Below, in pieces: positions 43,194 through 51,456 of a stretch of 64,000 bases of DNA. The notes beneath the pieces are model-generated. The model made no database searches. It saw only the letters and a list, made by a program, of their open reading frames with translations, and was not told where the DNA came from. Each line of letters begins with the position of its first letter. Position 1 is the stretch's first letter. Source of the stretch: Alloalcanivorax marinus (GTDB lineage Bacteria; Pseudomonadota; Gammaproteobacteria; Pseudomonadales; Alcanivoracaceae); the NCBI RefSeq assembly GCF_016906305.1, contig NZ_JADDOL010000005.1, positions 62,001-126,000 on the forward strand. Reading direction: 5' to 3'. Both the position numbers and the translations under genes were made by a program.

Positions 43194-43234
43194 TTCCGGC
43201 ACGGCTCCTGCTTGTCGTCAGTGATCCCGATTTC

Positions 43235-43242
43235 TGTATACA
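43235..43242. promoter_or_regulatory. TGTATACA operator of the 8-oxoguanine deaminase-like gene at 43273
   Basis: Exact palindrome (cTGTATACAg), 30 bases before the start. A TTGTCG at 43212 lies 17 bases before TGTATA, so the operator would cover the -10 region. Confidence 0.7.
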
Positions 43243-43272
43243 GTCCGATCTCTGCACCTCAAGGAGCCACGC

Positions 43273-44637
43273 ATGCCCCGCACCCTGCTGCTGAAGAACG
43301 CCACCCTGGTCGCCACCCTGGACGACGACCAGGGTGAGATCGCCGACGGCGCCGTGCTGATTACCGACAACCGCATCAGCGCCGTGGGCGCCACCGCGGA
43401 CCTGCCGCACAGCGCCGATGAGGTGATCGACCTGCGCGGTCATGTGGTGATTCCCGGGTTGGTGAACACCCACCATCATATGTTCCAGTCGCTCACCCGG
43501 GCGCTGCCGGCGGCGCAGAACGCGGAGCTGTTCGACTGGCTCAGCGCCCTGTTTCCGGTGTGGGGCAACATCACCCCGGAGATGATGACCGCCTCGGCCA
43601 CCACCTCCATGGCGGAGCTGGTGCTGTCCGGCTGCACCACGGCGGCGGACCACGCCTATCTGTACGTGAACGGCTCGCGGCTGGAAGACAATCTGGAGGC
43701 GGCCCACGCGGTGGGGCTGCGCTACCACGGCGTGCGCGGGGCGATCACCCTGGGCCGGAGCCAGGGCGGTCTGCCGCCGGATCAGGTGGTGGAGCAGGAC
43801 GAGGACGCGGTGCTCAAGGAGATGCAGCGGGTGGTGGAGACCCACCATCAGCGCGCCGACGACGCCATGATCCAGGTGGCCCTGGGCCCCTCGTCCCCGT
43901 TCACCGTGACCCCCGACCTGATGCGGCAAAGCGCCCTGCTGGCCCGCGACCTGGGCGTGCTGATGCACACCCACACCGCCGAGAACAGCAAGGATCTGGC
44001 CTTCAGCCAGGAACGCTACGGCATGACCCCGGCGCAGTTCGCCGAGCACACCGGCTGGGTCGGCGAGGACGTCTGGCACGCCCACTGCGTGCACCTGGAC
44101 GACCACGGCATCGACCTGTTCGGCCGCACCGGCACCGGCGTGGCCCACTGCCCCTGCTCGAACATGCGCCTGGCCTCCGGCATCGCGCCGATCCGCAAGA
44201 TGCTGGACCATGGCGTCAAGGTCGGCCTGGGCGTGGACGGCACCGCCTCCAACGACGGCAACGACCTGCTCGGCGAAGCCCGCCAGGCGATGCTGGTGGC
44301 GCGGGTGCGCCATGAGGACCCCACCGCCATGAGCGCCCGCGAGGCGCTGTGGCTGGCCACCCGGGGCGGCGCCCGGGTGCTCGGCCGGGATCACGCCATC
44401 GGCCGGCTGGCACCGGGCTACTGCGCCGACCTGATCGCCTTCGACCTGAACGACATCGCCTACGCCGGCGGCCAGATCGATCCGCTGGCGTCCCTGCTGT
44501 TCTCGGCGCCGCGCCGGGTCAGCTACAGCTTTATCAACGGCCGCAAGGTGGTGGACCGGGGCCGGCTGGCCACCGTGGACCTGCCCCGCCTGGTGGAAAA
44601 CCACAACCGCCTGGCACGGCAACTGATCGGCGCCTGA
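43273..44637 (+). CDS. Amidohydrolase, 8-oxoguanine deaminase-like (copy 2)
   Basis: 454 residues. Zn motif LVNTHHHMFQSLTRALP (His 67-69), SGCTTAADHAYLY, MHTHTAENSKD, HCVHLDDHG, HCPCSNMRLASGIAPI and LGVDGTASNDGNDLLGEARQ match characterised 8-oxoguanine deaminases more closely than copy 1 does. AAGGAG precedes the ATG. Heads a unit with 2OG-3 and an alpha/beta hydrolase. Would supply urate to PuuD, either from damaged guanine or as part of an oxidative guanine route. Confidence 0.86.
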   Translation: MPRTLLLKNATLVATLDDDQGEIADGAVLITDNRISAVGATADLPHSADEVIDLRGHVVIPGLVNTHHHMFQSLTRALPAAQNAELFDWLSALFPVWGNITPEMMTASATTSMAELVLSGCTTAADHAYLYVNGSRLEDNLEAAHAVGLRYHGVRGAITLGRSQGGLPPDQVVEQDEDAVLKEMQRVVETHHQRADDAMIQVALGPSSPFTVTPDLMRQSALLARDLGVLMHTHTAENSKDLAFSQERYGMTPAQFAEHTGWVGEDVWHAHCVHLDDHGIDLFGRTGTGVAHCPCSNMRLASGIAPIRKMLDHGVKVGLGVDGTASNDGNDLLGEARQAMLVARVRHEDPTAMSAREALWLATRGGARVLGRDHAIGRLAPGYCADLIAFDLNDIAYAGGQIDPLASLLFSAPRRVSYSFINGRKVVDRGRLATVDLPRLVENHNRLARQLIGA

Positions 44638-44666
44638 CGGTGCCGGCCCACGCCGGGAGAATGCCC

Positions 44667-45647
44667 ATGAGCACCGATTTCGACGCCCTCCGGGTCGACC
44701 AGGACGCCCTGCCGATCATCGACATCTCCGGCCTGCGCTCGCCGCGCGCCGCCGAGCGCCGGGCCGTGGGCCTGGCCCTGCGCGCCGCCTGCACCGACAA
44801 GGGCTTTTTCTATATCCGCGAGCACCGCATCGATCCGGCGCTGCAGGCGCGGGTGTTCGAGGCGTCGCGCGCCTTCTTCGCCCTGCCCATGGAGCACAAG
44901 CGCCAGGTGGACATGGCCCATTCGCCGGCCAACCGGGGCTACGACCCGCTGCGCGGCCAGACCCTGGAAGCCGGCGCGCCGCCGGACCTGAAGGAGAGCT
45001 ATTACATCGGCGAGGAGCGCGGCCCGGACGATCCCAAGGTGCGCGCCGGCAAGTTCAATCACGGGCCCAACCAATGGCCCGCCCAGGTGCCGGACTTCCG
45101 CCCGGCCATCGAGGCCTACTACCAGGCCATGACCGCCCTCAGCGAGCGCATCATGGCCGGCCTGGCCCTGTCCCTGGATCTGCAGGAGGACTTCTTCGCG
45201 GACTTCTGCGTGGAGCCCCAGGCCATCGTCCGCCTGCTGCACTACCCGCCGCAGCCGGCCAATCCGGCCCCCAACGAAAAGGGCTGCGGCGCGCACACCG
45301 ACTTCGGCGGCATCACCCTGCTGCTGCAGGACGACAACGCCGGCCTGCAGGTCTGGGACGAGGCCGGCGGCGGCTGGCTCCACGCCGACCCGATTCCCGG
45401 CACCTACGTGGTCAACCTGGGCGACATGATCGCCCGCTGGACCAACGACCGCTATCGCTCCACCGTGCACCGGGTGGTGAATATTTCCGGGCACGAGCGG
45501 TACTCGGTGCCGTTCTTCTATTCCGGCAACCCGGACCATGAGGTGCGCTGCCTGCCCGGCTGCCTGGCACCGGGTGAACAGCCCAAGTACCCGCCGGTGA
45601 CGGTGGAGCAGCACCTTATGGAAATGTATCGGCGGACCTATGCGTGA
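44667..45647 (+). CDS. 2-oxoglutarate/Fe(II) dioxygenase, isopenicillin-N-synthase-like (2OG-3)
   Basis: 326 residues. LPIIDISGLRSP and KGFFYIREHRIDP form the DIOX_N part. Iron ligands: His and Asp in GCGAHTDFGGITLLLQ and His in STVHRVVNISG; 2OG Arg in ERYSVPFF. More distant from 2OG-1 and 2OG-2 than those are from each other. The ATG at 44667 is seven bases after GGGAG; another ATG six bases upstream is too close to that site. Overlaps the next gene by eight bases. Confidence 0.87.
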   Translation: MSTDFDALRVDQDALPIIDISGLRSPRAAERRAVGLALRAACTDKGFFYIREHRIDPALQARVFEASRAFFALPMEHKRQVDMAHSPANRGYDPLRGQTLEAGAPPDLKESYYIGEERGPDDPKVRAGKFNHGPNQWPAQVPDFRPAIEAYYQAMTALSERIMAGLALSLDLQEDFFADFCVEPQAIVRLLHYPPQPANPAPNEKGCGAHTDFGGITLLLQDDNAGLQVWDEAGGGWLHADPIPGTYVVNLGDMIARWTNDRYRSTVHRVVNISGHERYSVPFFYSGNPDHEVRCLPGCLAPGEQPKYPPVTVEQHLMEMYRRTYA

Positions 45648-46431
45648 GGCGCCGACGTTGTCAGAGCCGGTACGCGATCTGATTCTGATTCACGGCGCCT
45701 GGGCCGCCGCCTGGGTGTGGGACGATCTGCTGGCGCCGCTGCGCGCGGCCGGCTTCCGGCCCCGGGCGGTGGAACTGCCGGGCAACGGGCACGGTCCGCT
45801 GGGCGGCCTGGACGCCGGTCTCGACGATTACGAGAACACGGTGCTGGCGCTGCTCGATACCCTGCCCGGCCCGGTGGGGCTGGTGGCCCATTCCGGCGGC
45901 GGCGTCACCGCCACCCGGGTGGCGGAACGGGCGCCGGAGCGGATCGCCGGCGTGGCCTTCGTCGCCGGCATGATGCTGCCCTCCGGCACCGGCTTCGCGG
46001 ACATCACCGCCGCCCTCAAGGCCGACCACCCGGAGGCCGCCGGCATCGTGCCGCACCTGCTCTGGAACCAGGCACGCGGCGCCAGCCGGGTGCCACCGGA
46101 GGCCGCCCGGCGCATCTTCTTCCAGGATCTGCCCGAGGCCGCCGCGCGGCGCGCCGCCGGGCGCCTCACTCCGCAACCGGAAAAAGCCCGCGCGGCGGTG
46201 CCGGTGTGGAGCGCCGGACGGTTCGGGCGGGTGCCACGCCTGTATGTGGAAGCTCTGCGCGACCGCTCGGTGGTGCCCGCCGCCCAGCGGCGCATGCAGG
46301 CGCTGGTGCCCGGCGCCCGGGTGGTGTCCCTGGACACCGGCCACGCGCCCCAGGTGGCCGCGCCGGCGGCGCTGGCGGAAGTGCTGGGCGAGTTTTTCCG
46401 CGACCCCGCCGCCGGCCCTCAAGGCGCCTGA
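45640..46431 (+). CDS. Alpha/beta hydrolase (esterase/hydroxynitrile lyase-like)
   Basis: 263 residues. LILIHGAWAAAWVWDDLLAPL is the oxyanion segment. The nucleophile Ser is in VGLVAHSGGGV, an Asp candidate lies near VEALRDRSV, and the His in LDTGHAPQVAAP. Resembles the salicylate/methylesterase-like group. Eight-base overlap with 2OG-3 implies a shared step; substrate unknown. Confidence 0.82.
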   Translation: MREAPTLSEPVRDLILIHGAWAAAWVWDDLLAPLRAAGFRPRAVELPGNGHGPLGGLDAGLDDYENTVLALLDTLPGPVGLVAHSGGGVTATRVAERAPERIAGVAFVAGMMLPSGTGFADITAALKADHPEAAGIVPHLLWNQARGASRVPPEAARRIFFQDLPEAAARRAAGRLTPQPEKARAAVPVWSAGRFGRVPRLYVEALRDRSVVPAAQRRMQALVPGARVVSLDTGHAPQVAAPAALAEVLGEFFRDPAAGPQGA

Positions 46432-46454
46432 AAAGCCCGAATGGGCACAAGCTT

Positions 46455-46474
46455 TGCATACACTTCCGTATACA
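46455..46474. promoter_or_regulatory. Paired operator variants upstream of the SBP4 operon
   Basis: TGCATACA (46455-46462) and CGTATACA (46467-46474), each one mismatch from TGTATACA, with centres 12 bases apart. The pair ends 22 bases before the SBP4 start. The spacing of about one helical turn would suit two dimers on one DNA face. Confidence 0.55.
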
Positions 46475-46496
46475 GAACATAACGAGGAGTGACGCC

Positions 46497-47489
46497 ATGA
46501 AGGTTCGTGCCCTGCGATCCATTCTGTTTGCCTTGGGGGTAAGCACGCTGACGGCCGGCGCCCAGGCCGCCGACAAAATCCGCTGGCTCAACGACTGGCT
46601 GCCCGCCGGCGACAAGGCGGTGATCTATCTCGGCGTGCAGGAAGGCCTGTTCAAGGACGCCGGCATCGAGGTGGAGATCATGACCGGTCGCGGCTCCAGC
46701 GACGTGGTCACCAAACTCGGCACCGGCGCCGGCGACATGGGTTCCGGCGGCCTGTCGGCGCTGATGCAGGCCAAGGCCGGCGCCGAGGTGCCGGTGACCG
46801 CGGTGATGTCGATCTACACCCGGCAGCCGGACGCGGTGTTCGTGGCGGAAGGCGCCGGCATCGACGACCTCAAGGATCTGCAGGACAAAACCCTGGCCAC
46901 CGCCACCTTCTCGGCCTCCAACGTGACCTGGCCGCTGGTGCTGGAGGCCAATGGCATGACCCCGGACGCGGTCAAGGTGCTGAAGGTGGACCCGGGCGCC
47001 ATGGGCCCCATGTTCGCCACCGGCCGGGTGGACGGCACCATCAACTGGATCACCAAGCTGCCGGCCTTCCAGGCCCTGGCGAAGGACGCCGGCAAGACCG
47101 TCAAGGTGCTGCCCTGGTCGGAATACGGCTTCAACGGCTACGGCCTCTCCATGTTCGCCTCCGATCGTCTGATCGAGGAAAACCCGGCCCTGGTGAAGAA
47201 GTTCGTGGCGGTCTACAAGCAGGCCCTGGAGATGGCCGTGGCCGACCCGGCCAAGGCCGGCGCCGCCCTCAAGGCGATGGTGCCGGACATCGACGCGGAC
47301 ATCGCCGCCGAGGAATTCGCCGTCTCAGCGCAGCTGATCGATACCGACATCGCCAAGCAGGACGGCCTGGGCGCCTTCGAGCCGGAGCTGCTCAAGGAAA
47401 CCTGGGCCTGGGTGGCCAAGGCCCAGAACCTGCCGGCGGATGCGCTCGATCCGGAAGACGCCGTGACCCGCGCATTCATCCCGGAGTGA
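46497..47489 (+). CDS. ABC substrate-binding protein, NMT1/SsuA-like (SBP4)
   Basis: 330 residues. Signal peptide LRSILFALGVSTLTAGAQA. Mature part IRWLNDWLPAGDKAVIYLGVQEGLFKDAGIEVEIMTGRGSSD. It lacks the AQAEHGG motif of SBP1-3, so it belongs to another branch, probably with a different ligand. GAGGAG precedes the ATG. Followed by its own ATPase, permease and a deaminase. Confidence 0.9.
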   Translation: MKVRALRSILFALGVSTLTAGAQAADKIRWLNDWLPAGDKAVIYLGVQEGLFKDAGIEVEIMTGRGSSDVVTKLGTGAGDMGSGGLSALMQAKAGAEVPVTAVMSIYTRQPDAVFVAEGAGIDDLKDLQDKTLATATFSASNVTWPLVLEANGMTPDAVKVLKVDPGAMGPMFATGRVDGTINWITKLPAFQALAKDAGKTVKVLPWSEYGFNGYGLSMFASDRLIEENPALVKKFVAVYKQALEMAVADPAKAGAALKAMVPDIDADIAAEEFAVSAQLIDTDIAKQDGLGAFEPELLKETWAWVAKAQNLPADALDPEDAVTRAFIPE

Positions 47490-47493
47490 GCCG

Positions 47494-48297
47494 ATGAGCA
47501 CCCGCCTCGAGCCCGGCGGCGAACGCCCGGCGATCCGCTTCGACCGGGTCGGCCAGGTGTTCACCTCTTCCGACGGCAGCCGCGTCACCGCCCTGGACGA
47601 GGTCAGTTTCACCCTGCGCCGCCACGAGTTCGTGGCGGTGATCGGCCCCTCCGGGTGCGGCAAGTCCACCCTGCTGCGGATCATCGCCGGACTGGTGAAA
47701 CCCACCCACGGCCAGGCGGAAATCTATGGCCTGCCGGTGGCCGGCCCCCGGGAAGAAGTGGGCATCGTGTTCCAGCAGCCCACGCTGCTGCCCTGGCTCC
47801 GGGTGCGTGACAACGTGACCTTTCCCATGAAGCACAAACACGGCCGGGTCAGCGCCACGGAAAAGGCCCGCGCCGAGGAACTGCTGGAGATGGTCGGGCT
47901 GCGCGACTTTGCCCATAAACGCCCGGATGAGCTGTCCGGCGGCATGCAGCAGCGGGTGGGCATCGCCCGGGCGCTGCTGCACGATCCGGACATTCTGCTG
48001 ATGGACGAACCGTTCTCGGCGCTGGACGCGTTGACCCGCGACGAGATGAGTTTCGAGCTGCTGCGCATCTGGGCGGAGCGGCCCAAGACGGTGCTGTTCA
48101 TTACCCATTCGATCCCCGAGGCCCTGCTGCTCGCCGACCGCATCCTGGTGATGTCGGCGCGCCCCGGCCGGGTGCGGGAAATCATCGACGTGGGCCTGGC
48201 CCGGCCACGTTCGATGAAAACGCTGTCGGAGCCACGCTTCCATGACCTCGCCAACCAGATCCGCGCCCAGGTGTTCCGGCCCGAGGCGTTGGCCTGA
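47494..48297 (+). CDS. ABC transporter ATPase (SsuB/TauB type)
   Basis: 267 residues. Walker A VIGPSGCGKSTLLRIIAGL, Q-loop FQQPTLLPWLR, signature ELSGGMQQRVGIARAL, Walker B ILLMDEPFSALDA, switch ITHSIPEA. Starts four bases after SBP4. The permease starts one base after its stop. Confidence 0.95.
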   Translation: MSTRLEPGGERPAIRFDRVGQVFTSSDGSRVTALDEVSFTLRRHEFVAVIGPSGCGKSTLLRIIAGLVKPTHGQAEIYGLPVAGPREEVGIVFQQPTLLPWLRVRDNVTFPMKHKHGRVSATEKARAEELLEMVGLRDFAHKRPDELSGGMQQRVGIARALLHDPDILLMDEPFSALDALTRDEMSFELLRIWAERPKTVLFITHSIPEALLLADRILVMSARPGRVREIIDVGLARPRSMKTLSEPRFHDLANQIRAQVFRPEALA

Positions 48298-48298
48298 G

Positions 48299-49075
48299 AT
48301 GCGCCGGACGCTGCTGAGCGCCCTGGACCGGGGCGCGCCGCTGATCGCCGCCCTGCTCCTGTTGCTGATCTGGGAAGCAGCCTGCCGGCTGCTGACGGTG
48401 CCGTCCTATCTGCTGCCCACCCCCAGCGCCATCGTGCAGAGCGCCTTTCAGGTGCCTCTGAGCAGCTGGCTCGACCACACCTGGGCCACCCTGCGGGTGA
48501 GTCTGCAGGGCTACGCCCTGGCGGTGCTGATCGGTATCCCCCTGGCGGTGGCCCTGGCCAACAGCCGGCTGCTGTCCCGCGCGCTCTATCCGCAACTGGT
48601 GATCATCCAGTCCACGCCGATCGTGGCGGTGGCGCCGATCATCGTGGTGGTGCTGGGCGCCGGCGACGCGCCACGGGTGGTGATCACCTTTCTGATCACC
48701 TTCTTTCCGATCGTGGTGTCCACGGTCACCGGCCTGCTGGCCACGCCGCCGGCGATGATGGAGCTGTCCCGCTCCCTGGGCGCCGGCCGCCTGCGGGCGG
48801 TGCGCGATATCCAGCTGCCGTTCGCGGTGCCCTACATCTTCTCGGCGCTGCGCATCTCGGTGACCCTGGCGATCATCGGCGCGGTGGTGGCGGAGTTCGT
48901 GGCGGCGGAAAACGGCCTGGGTTTCTTCATCGCCTTTTCCACGTCCTTCTTCAAGGTGCCCCAGGCGTTCGCCGCGCTGGTGGTGCTGGTCAGCCTGAGC
49001 CTGGCGTTGTTCCAGCTGGTGGCACTGACGCAGCGCCTGCTGTTTCCCTGGAGCCTGCCGAAAACGGAGCCATGA
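48299..49075 (+). CDS. ABC transporter permease (SsuC/TauC type)
   Basis: 258 residues, about six helices. The coupling motif LSRSLGAGRLRAVRDIQLPFAVPYIFSALRIS and IIGAVVAEFVAAENGLGFFI are typical. Start MRRTLL just after the ATPase stop. A longer in-frame start inside the ATPase gene is rejected. Followed one base later by the deaminase. Confidence 0.93.
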   Translation: MRRTLLSALDRGAPLIAALLLLLIWEAACRLLTVPSYLLPTPSAIVQSAFQVPLSSWLDHTWATLRVSLQGYALAVLIGIPLAVALANSRLLSRALYPQLVIIQSTPIVAVAPIIVVVLGAGDAPRVVITFLITFFPIVVSTVTGLLATPPAMMELSRSLGAGRLRAVRDIQLPFAVPYIFSALRISVTLAIIGAVVAEFVAAENGLGFFIAFSTSFFKVPQAFAALVVLVSLSLALFQLVALTQRLLFPWSLPKTEP

Positions 49076-49076
49076 G

Positions 49077-49556
49077 ATGAACCACGAACACCACCTGCGC
49101 CGCGCCTTCGAGGTGGCCCGACAGGCCATGGAAGACGGCGGCCACCCGTTCGGCGCCCTGCTGGTGGGACCGGACGGCCAGGTGCTGATGGAGCAGAAAA
49201 ACGCCTTCTTGCCGGACCACGACATGACCGGCCACGCCGAGCGGGTGCTGATGACCCGCGCCTCCACCACCTGGGGGCCGGAGTTCCTCGCCGACTGCAC
49301 GATGTACACCTCGGCGGAACCCTGCGCCATGTGCGCCGGCGCGGTCTACTGGACCGGCGTCGGCCGGGTGGTCTACGGCCTGTCCGAAAAGCGTCTGAAG
49401 GCGCTGACCGGCGATCACCCGGAAAACCCCACCCTGGATCTGCCCTGCCGTCAGGTGTTCGACGCCGGCCAGCGACCGGTGGACGTGATCGGCCCGCTGC
49501 TGGAAGACGAGGCGGCGGCCCTGCACCAACGTTTCTGGGCGGCCACCGGGCACTGA
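49077..49556 (+). CDS. Cytidine-deaminase-fold enzyme, guanine/nucleoside deaminase type
   Basis: 159 residues. Zn-binding HAE in DMTGHAERVLM and the Cys pair in TSAEPCAMCAGAVYWTG. Small size and the motif GHPFGALLVGPDG match GuaD-type guanine deaminases of the CMP/dCMP family (Bacillus type) and cytosine-like deaminases. This fold is unrelated to the amidohydrolase GuaD at 37970. Its position behind an ABC importer suggests it deaminates the imported heterocycle. Confidence 0.85.
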   Translation: MNHEHHLRRAFEVARQAMEDGGHPFGALLVGPDGQVLMEQKNAFLPDHDMTGHAERVLMTRASTTWGPEFLADCTMYTSAEPCAMCAGAVYWTGVGRVVYGLSEKRLKALTGDHPENPTLDLPCRQVFDAGQRPVDVIGPLLEDEAAALHQRFWAATGH

Positions 49557-49706
49557 GGGTCCTCCGATCCGGGACGGCCACCGTCCCGCCCCTGGCGACA
49601 ATAACGCTTTGGCATTAACATATAACCACTTTCTTTACCCTTTCCCGCGCCGCGGCCCCGCCCTCGGGCAAGCGACGCCATCGTGGTTGATTCGCCGGAG
49701 TAACCG

Positions 49707-51398
49707 ATGACCGTCTGGACGCGCCTGCTGCCGTTTTTGAGCTGGCCCCGTCCCACGCGCCGAGCCCTGCGCCAGGATCTGTTCGCCGGCGTCACCGTGG
49801 GCCTGGTCCTGATTCCCCAGGCGCTGGCCTACGCCACCCTGGCCGGCATGCCGCCGGTCACCGGGCTGTACGCCGCCCTGCTGCCCAGCGTGGTGGGCAT
49901 CCTCTGGGGCTCCTCGCCGCTGCTGGCGGTGGGGCCGGTGGCCCTGACCAGCCTGCTCACCTTCGCGGCGCTGAGTCCCATGGCCACGCCGGAAAGCGGC
50001 GAATGGGTGACCCTGGCGATCTGGCTGGCGATCTATGCTGGCCTGATCCAGTTTCTGCTCGGCGCCCTGCGCCTGGGACTGATCGCCAACTTCGTCTCCA
50101 ACGCGGTGATCACCGGCTTCCTCAACGCCGCCGCCCTGATCATTCTGGTGTCGCAGTTGCCGGCCCTGCTGGGGCTGGACGGCGGCGGTTGGGGGGCGGC
50201 CCTGGATTCACTGACCCACCACCTTGCCCACCCGGACCTGACCTGGCTGTGGACCCTGGCGTTCGGCCCCGGTGCCATGTTGCTGCTGTTCGCCCAGCGG
50301 CGGTTGTGGCCGAAGCTGCCCGGGGTGCTGGTGGTGTGCGTGCTCGGCATCGCGGTGAGCGCCACCCTGGGCTACGCCGCCCTGGGCGGTTCCGTGGCCG
50401 GCCAGGTGCCCGCCGGTCTGCCTCTGCTGCACTGGCCCGATGCCCTGACCCTGGAACAGCACCGGGCGCTGCTGCCGGCGGCGCTGATCATCGCCCTGAT
50501 CAGCTTCACCGAAGCCATGTCCAGCGCCCGTTCCCTGCCGTCGCCGGACGGTCGCCTGTGGGATCAGAACCAGGAGCTGGTGGGCCAGGGCCTGGCCAAG
50601 GTGGCCAGCGGCCTGAGCGGCGCCTTCCCGGTCAGCGGTTCATTCTCGCGCACCGCCCTGAACCGCTACGTGGGCGCCACCAGCGGCTGGTCGGCGCTGT
50701 TCGCGGCGCTCTGCACGGTGCTGTGCCTGCTGTTTCTGACCGGCTACCTGCAGCATCTGCCCCGCGCCATCCTGGCCGCCATCATCATGGTGCCGGTGTT
50801 CAATCTGATCACCCCGTCCGCCTTCGTGCGGCTGTGGCGCGCCTCCCTGGACGACGGCATCGTGGGCATCGCCACCTTCGTGGTGACCCTGGTCTCGGTG
50901 CCCTATCTGCACTGGGGCGTGTTCACCGGCTTCGTGCTGGCGATGCTGTTCTTCCTCTACCGTCGTGCCCACCCGCGTCTGATCGAGCTGGGCCTGCACG
51001 CCGCCGGCACCCTGCGCGACCGTCGCCTGCACAACCTGCCGCCGATCGCGCCGGGGGTGCTGGCGCTGCGCCTGGACGCCTCGCTCACCTACCTCACCGC
51101 GCCGCTGCTGGACCGCTTTATCCGTGAACGGCTGCGCGATGAACCGGACCTGCGGGTGGTGCTGATCTGCGCCTCGGCCATGAACGCCATGGACGCCACC
51201 GGCGCCGATACCCTGGAAAGGCTGCAGGCCGACCTGCACGCCCGGGGCGTGCGGCTGGCGTTCTCCGGCGTGAAGAAGCAGGTACGCGATGTCATGGCGC
51301 ACACCGGCCTGCTGGAACGGTTCGGCGAGGCCAATCTGTTCGTCAACAACCGTGACGCCATCGAGGCTCTGGGCGAGACAACGGCCTCGGCCACCTGA
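49707..51398 (+). CDS. SulP-family anion transporter with STAS domain
   Basis: 563 residues. About 10-12 membrane helices, with LFAGVTVGLVLIPQALAYATLAGMPPVTGLYAALLP near the N-terminus, the SulP signature. C-terminal STAS domain from about residue 440 (GVLALRLDASLTYLTAP, SAMNAMDATGADTLERL). Transports sulfate, bicarbonate or a carboxylate. No regulon operator upstream, so it probably marks the return to core genes. Confidence 0.92.
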   Translation: MTVWTRLLPFLSWPRPTRRALRQDLFAGVTVGLVLIPQALAYATLAGMPPVTGLYAALLPSVVGILWGSSPLLAVGPVALTSLLTFAALSPMATPESGEWVTLAIWLAIYAGLIQFLLGALRLGLIANFVSNAVITGFLNAAALIILVSQLPALLGLDGGGWGAALDSLTHHLAHPDLTWLWTLAFGPGAMLLLFAQRRLWPKLPGVLVVCVLGIAVSATLGYAALGGSVAGQVPAGLPLLHWPDALTLEQHRALLPAALIIALISFTEAMSSARSLPSPDGRLWDQNQELVGQGLAKVASGLSGAFPVSGSFSRTALNRYVGATSGWSALFAALCTVLCLLFLTGYLQHLPRAILAAIIMVPVFNLITPSAFVRLWRASLDDGIVGIATFVVTLVSVPYLHWGVFTGFVLAMLFFLYRRAHPRLIELGLHAAGTLRDRRLHNLPPIAPGVLALRLDASLTYLTAPLLDRFIRERLRDEPDLRVVLICASAMNAMDATGADTLERLQADLHARGVRLAFSGVKKQVRDVMAHTGLLERFGEANLFVNNRDAIEALGETTASAT

Positions 51399-51456
51399 CA
51401 AGCGCGCCGGTTTTGGAGAGAATCGGGACTCCGAGAAGCAGGATACGATCCGCCGC

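Noticed and set aside
9728-49560. Recent integrative element or prophage at ssrA
   Set aside because: No integrase, transposase, phage gene or direct repeat of the tmRNA 3' end was seen in the window.
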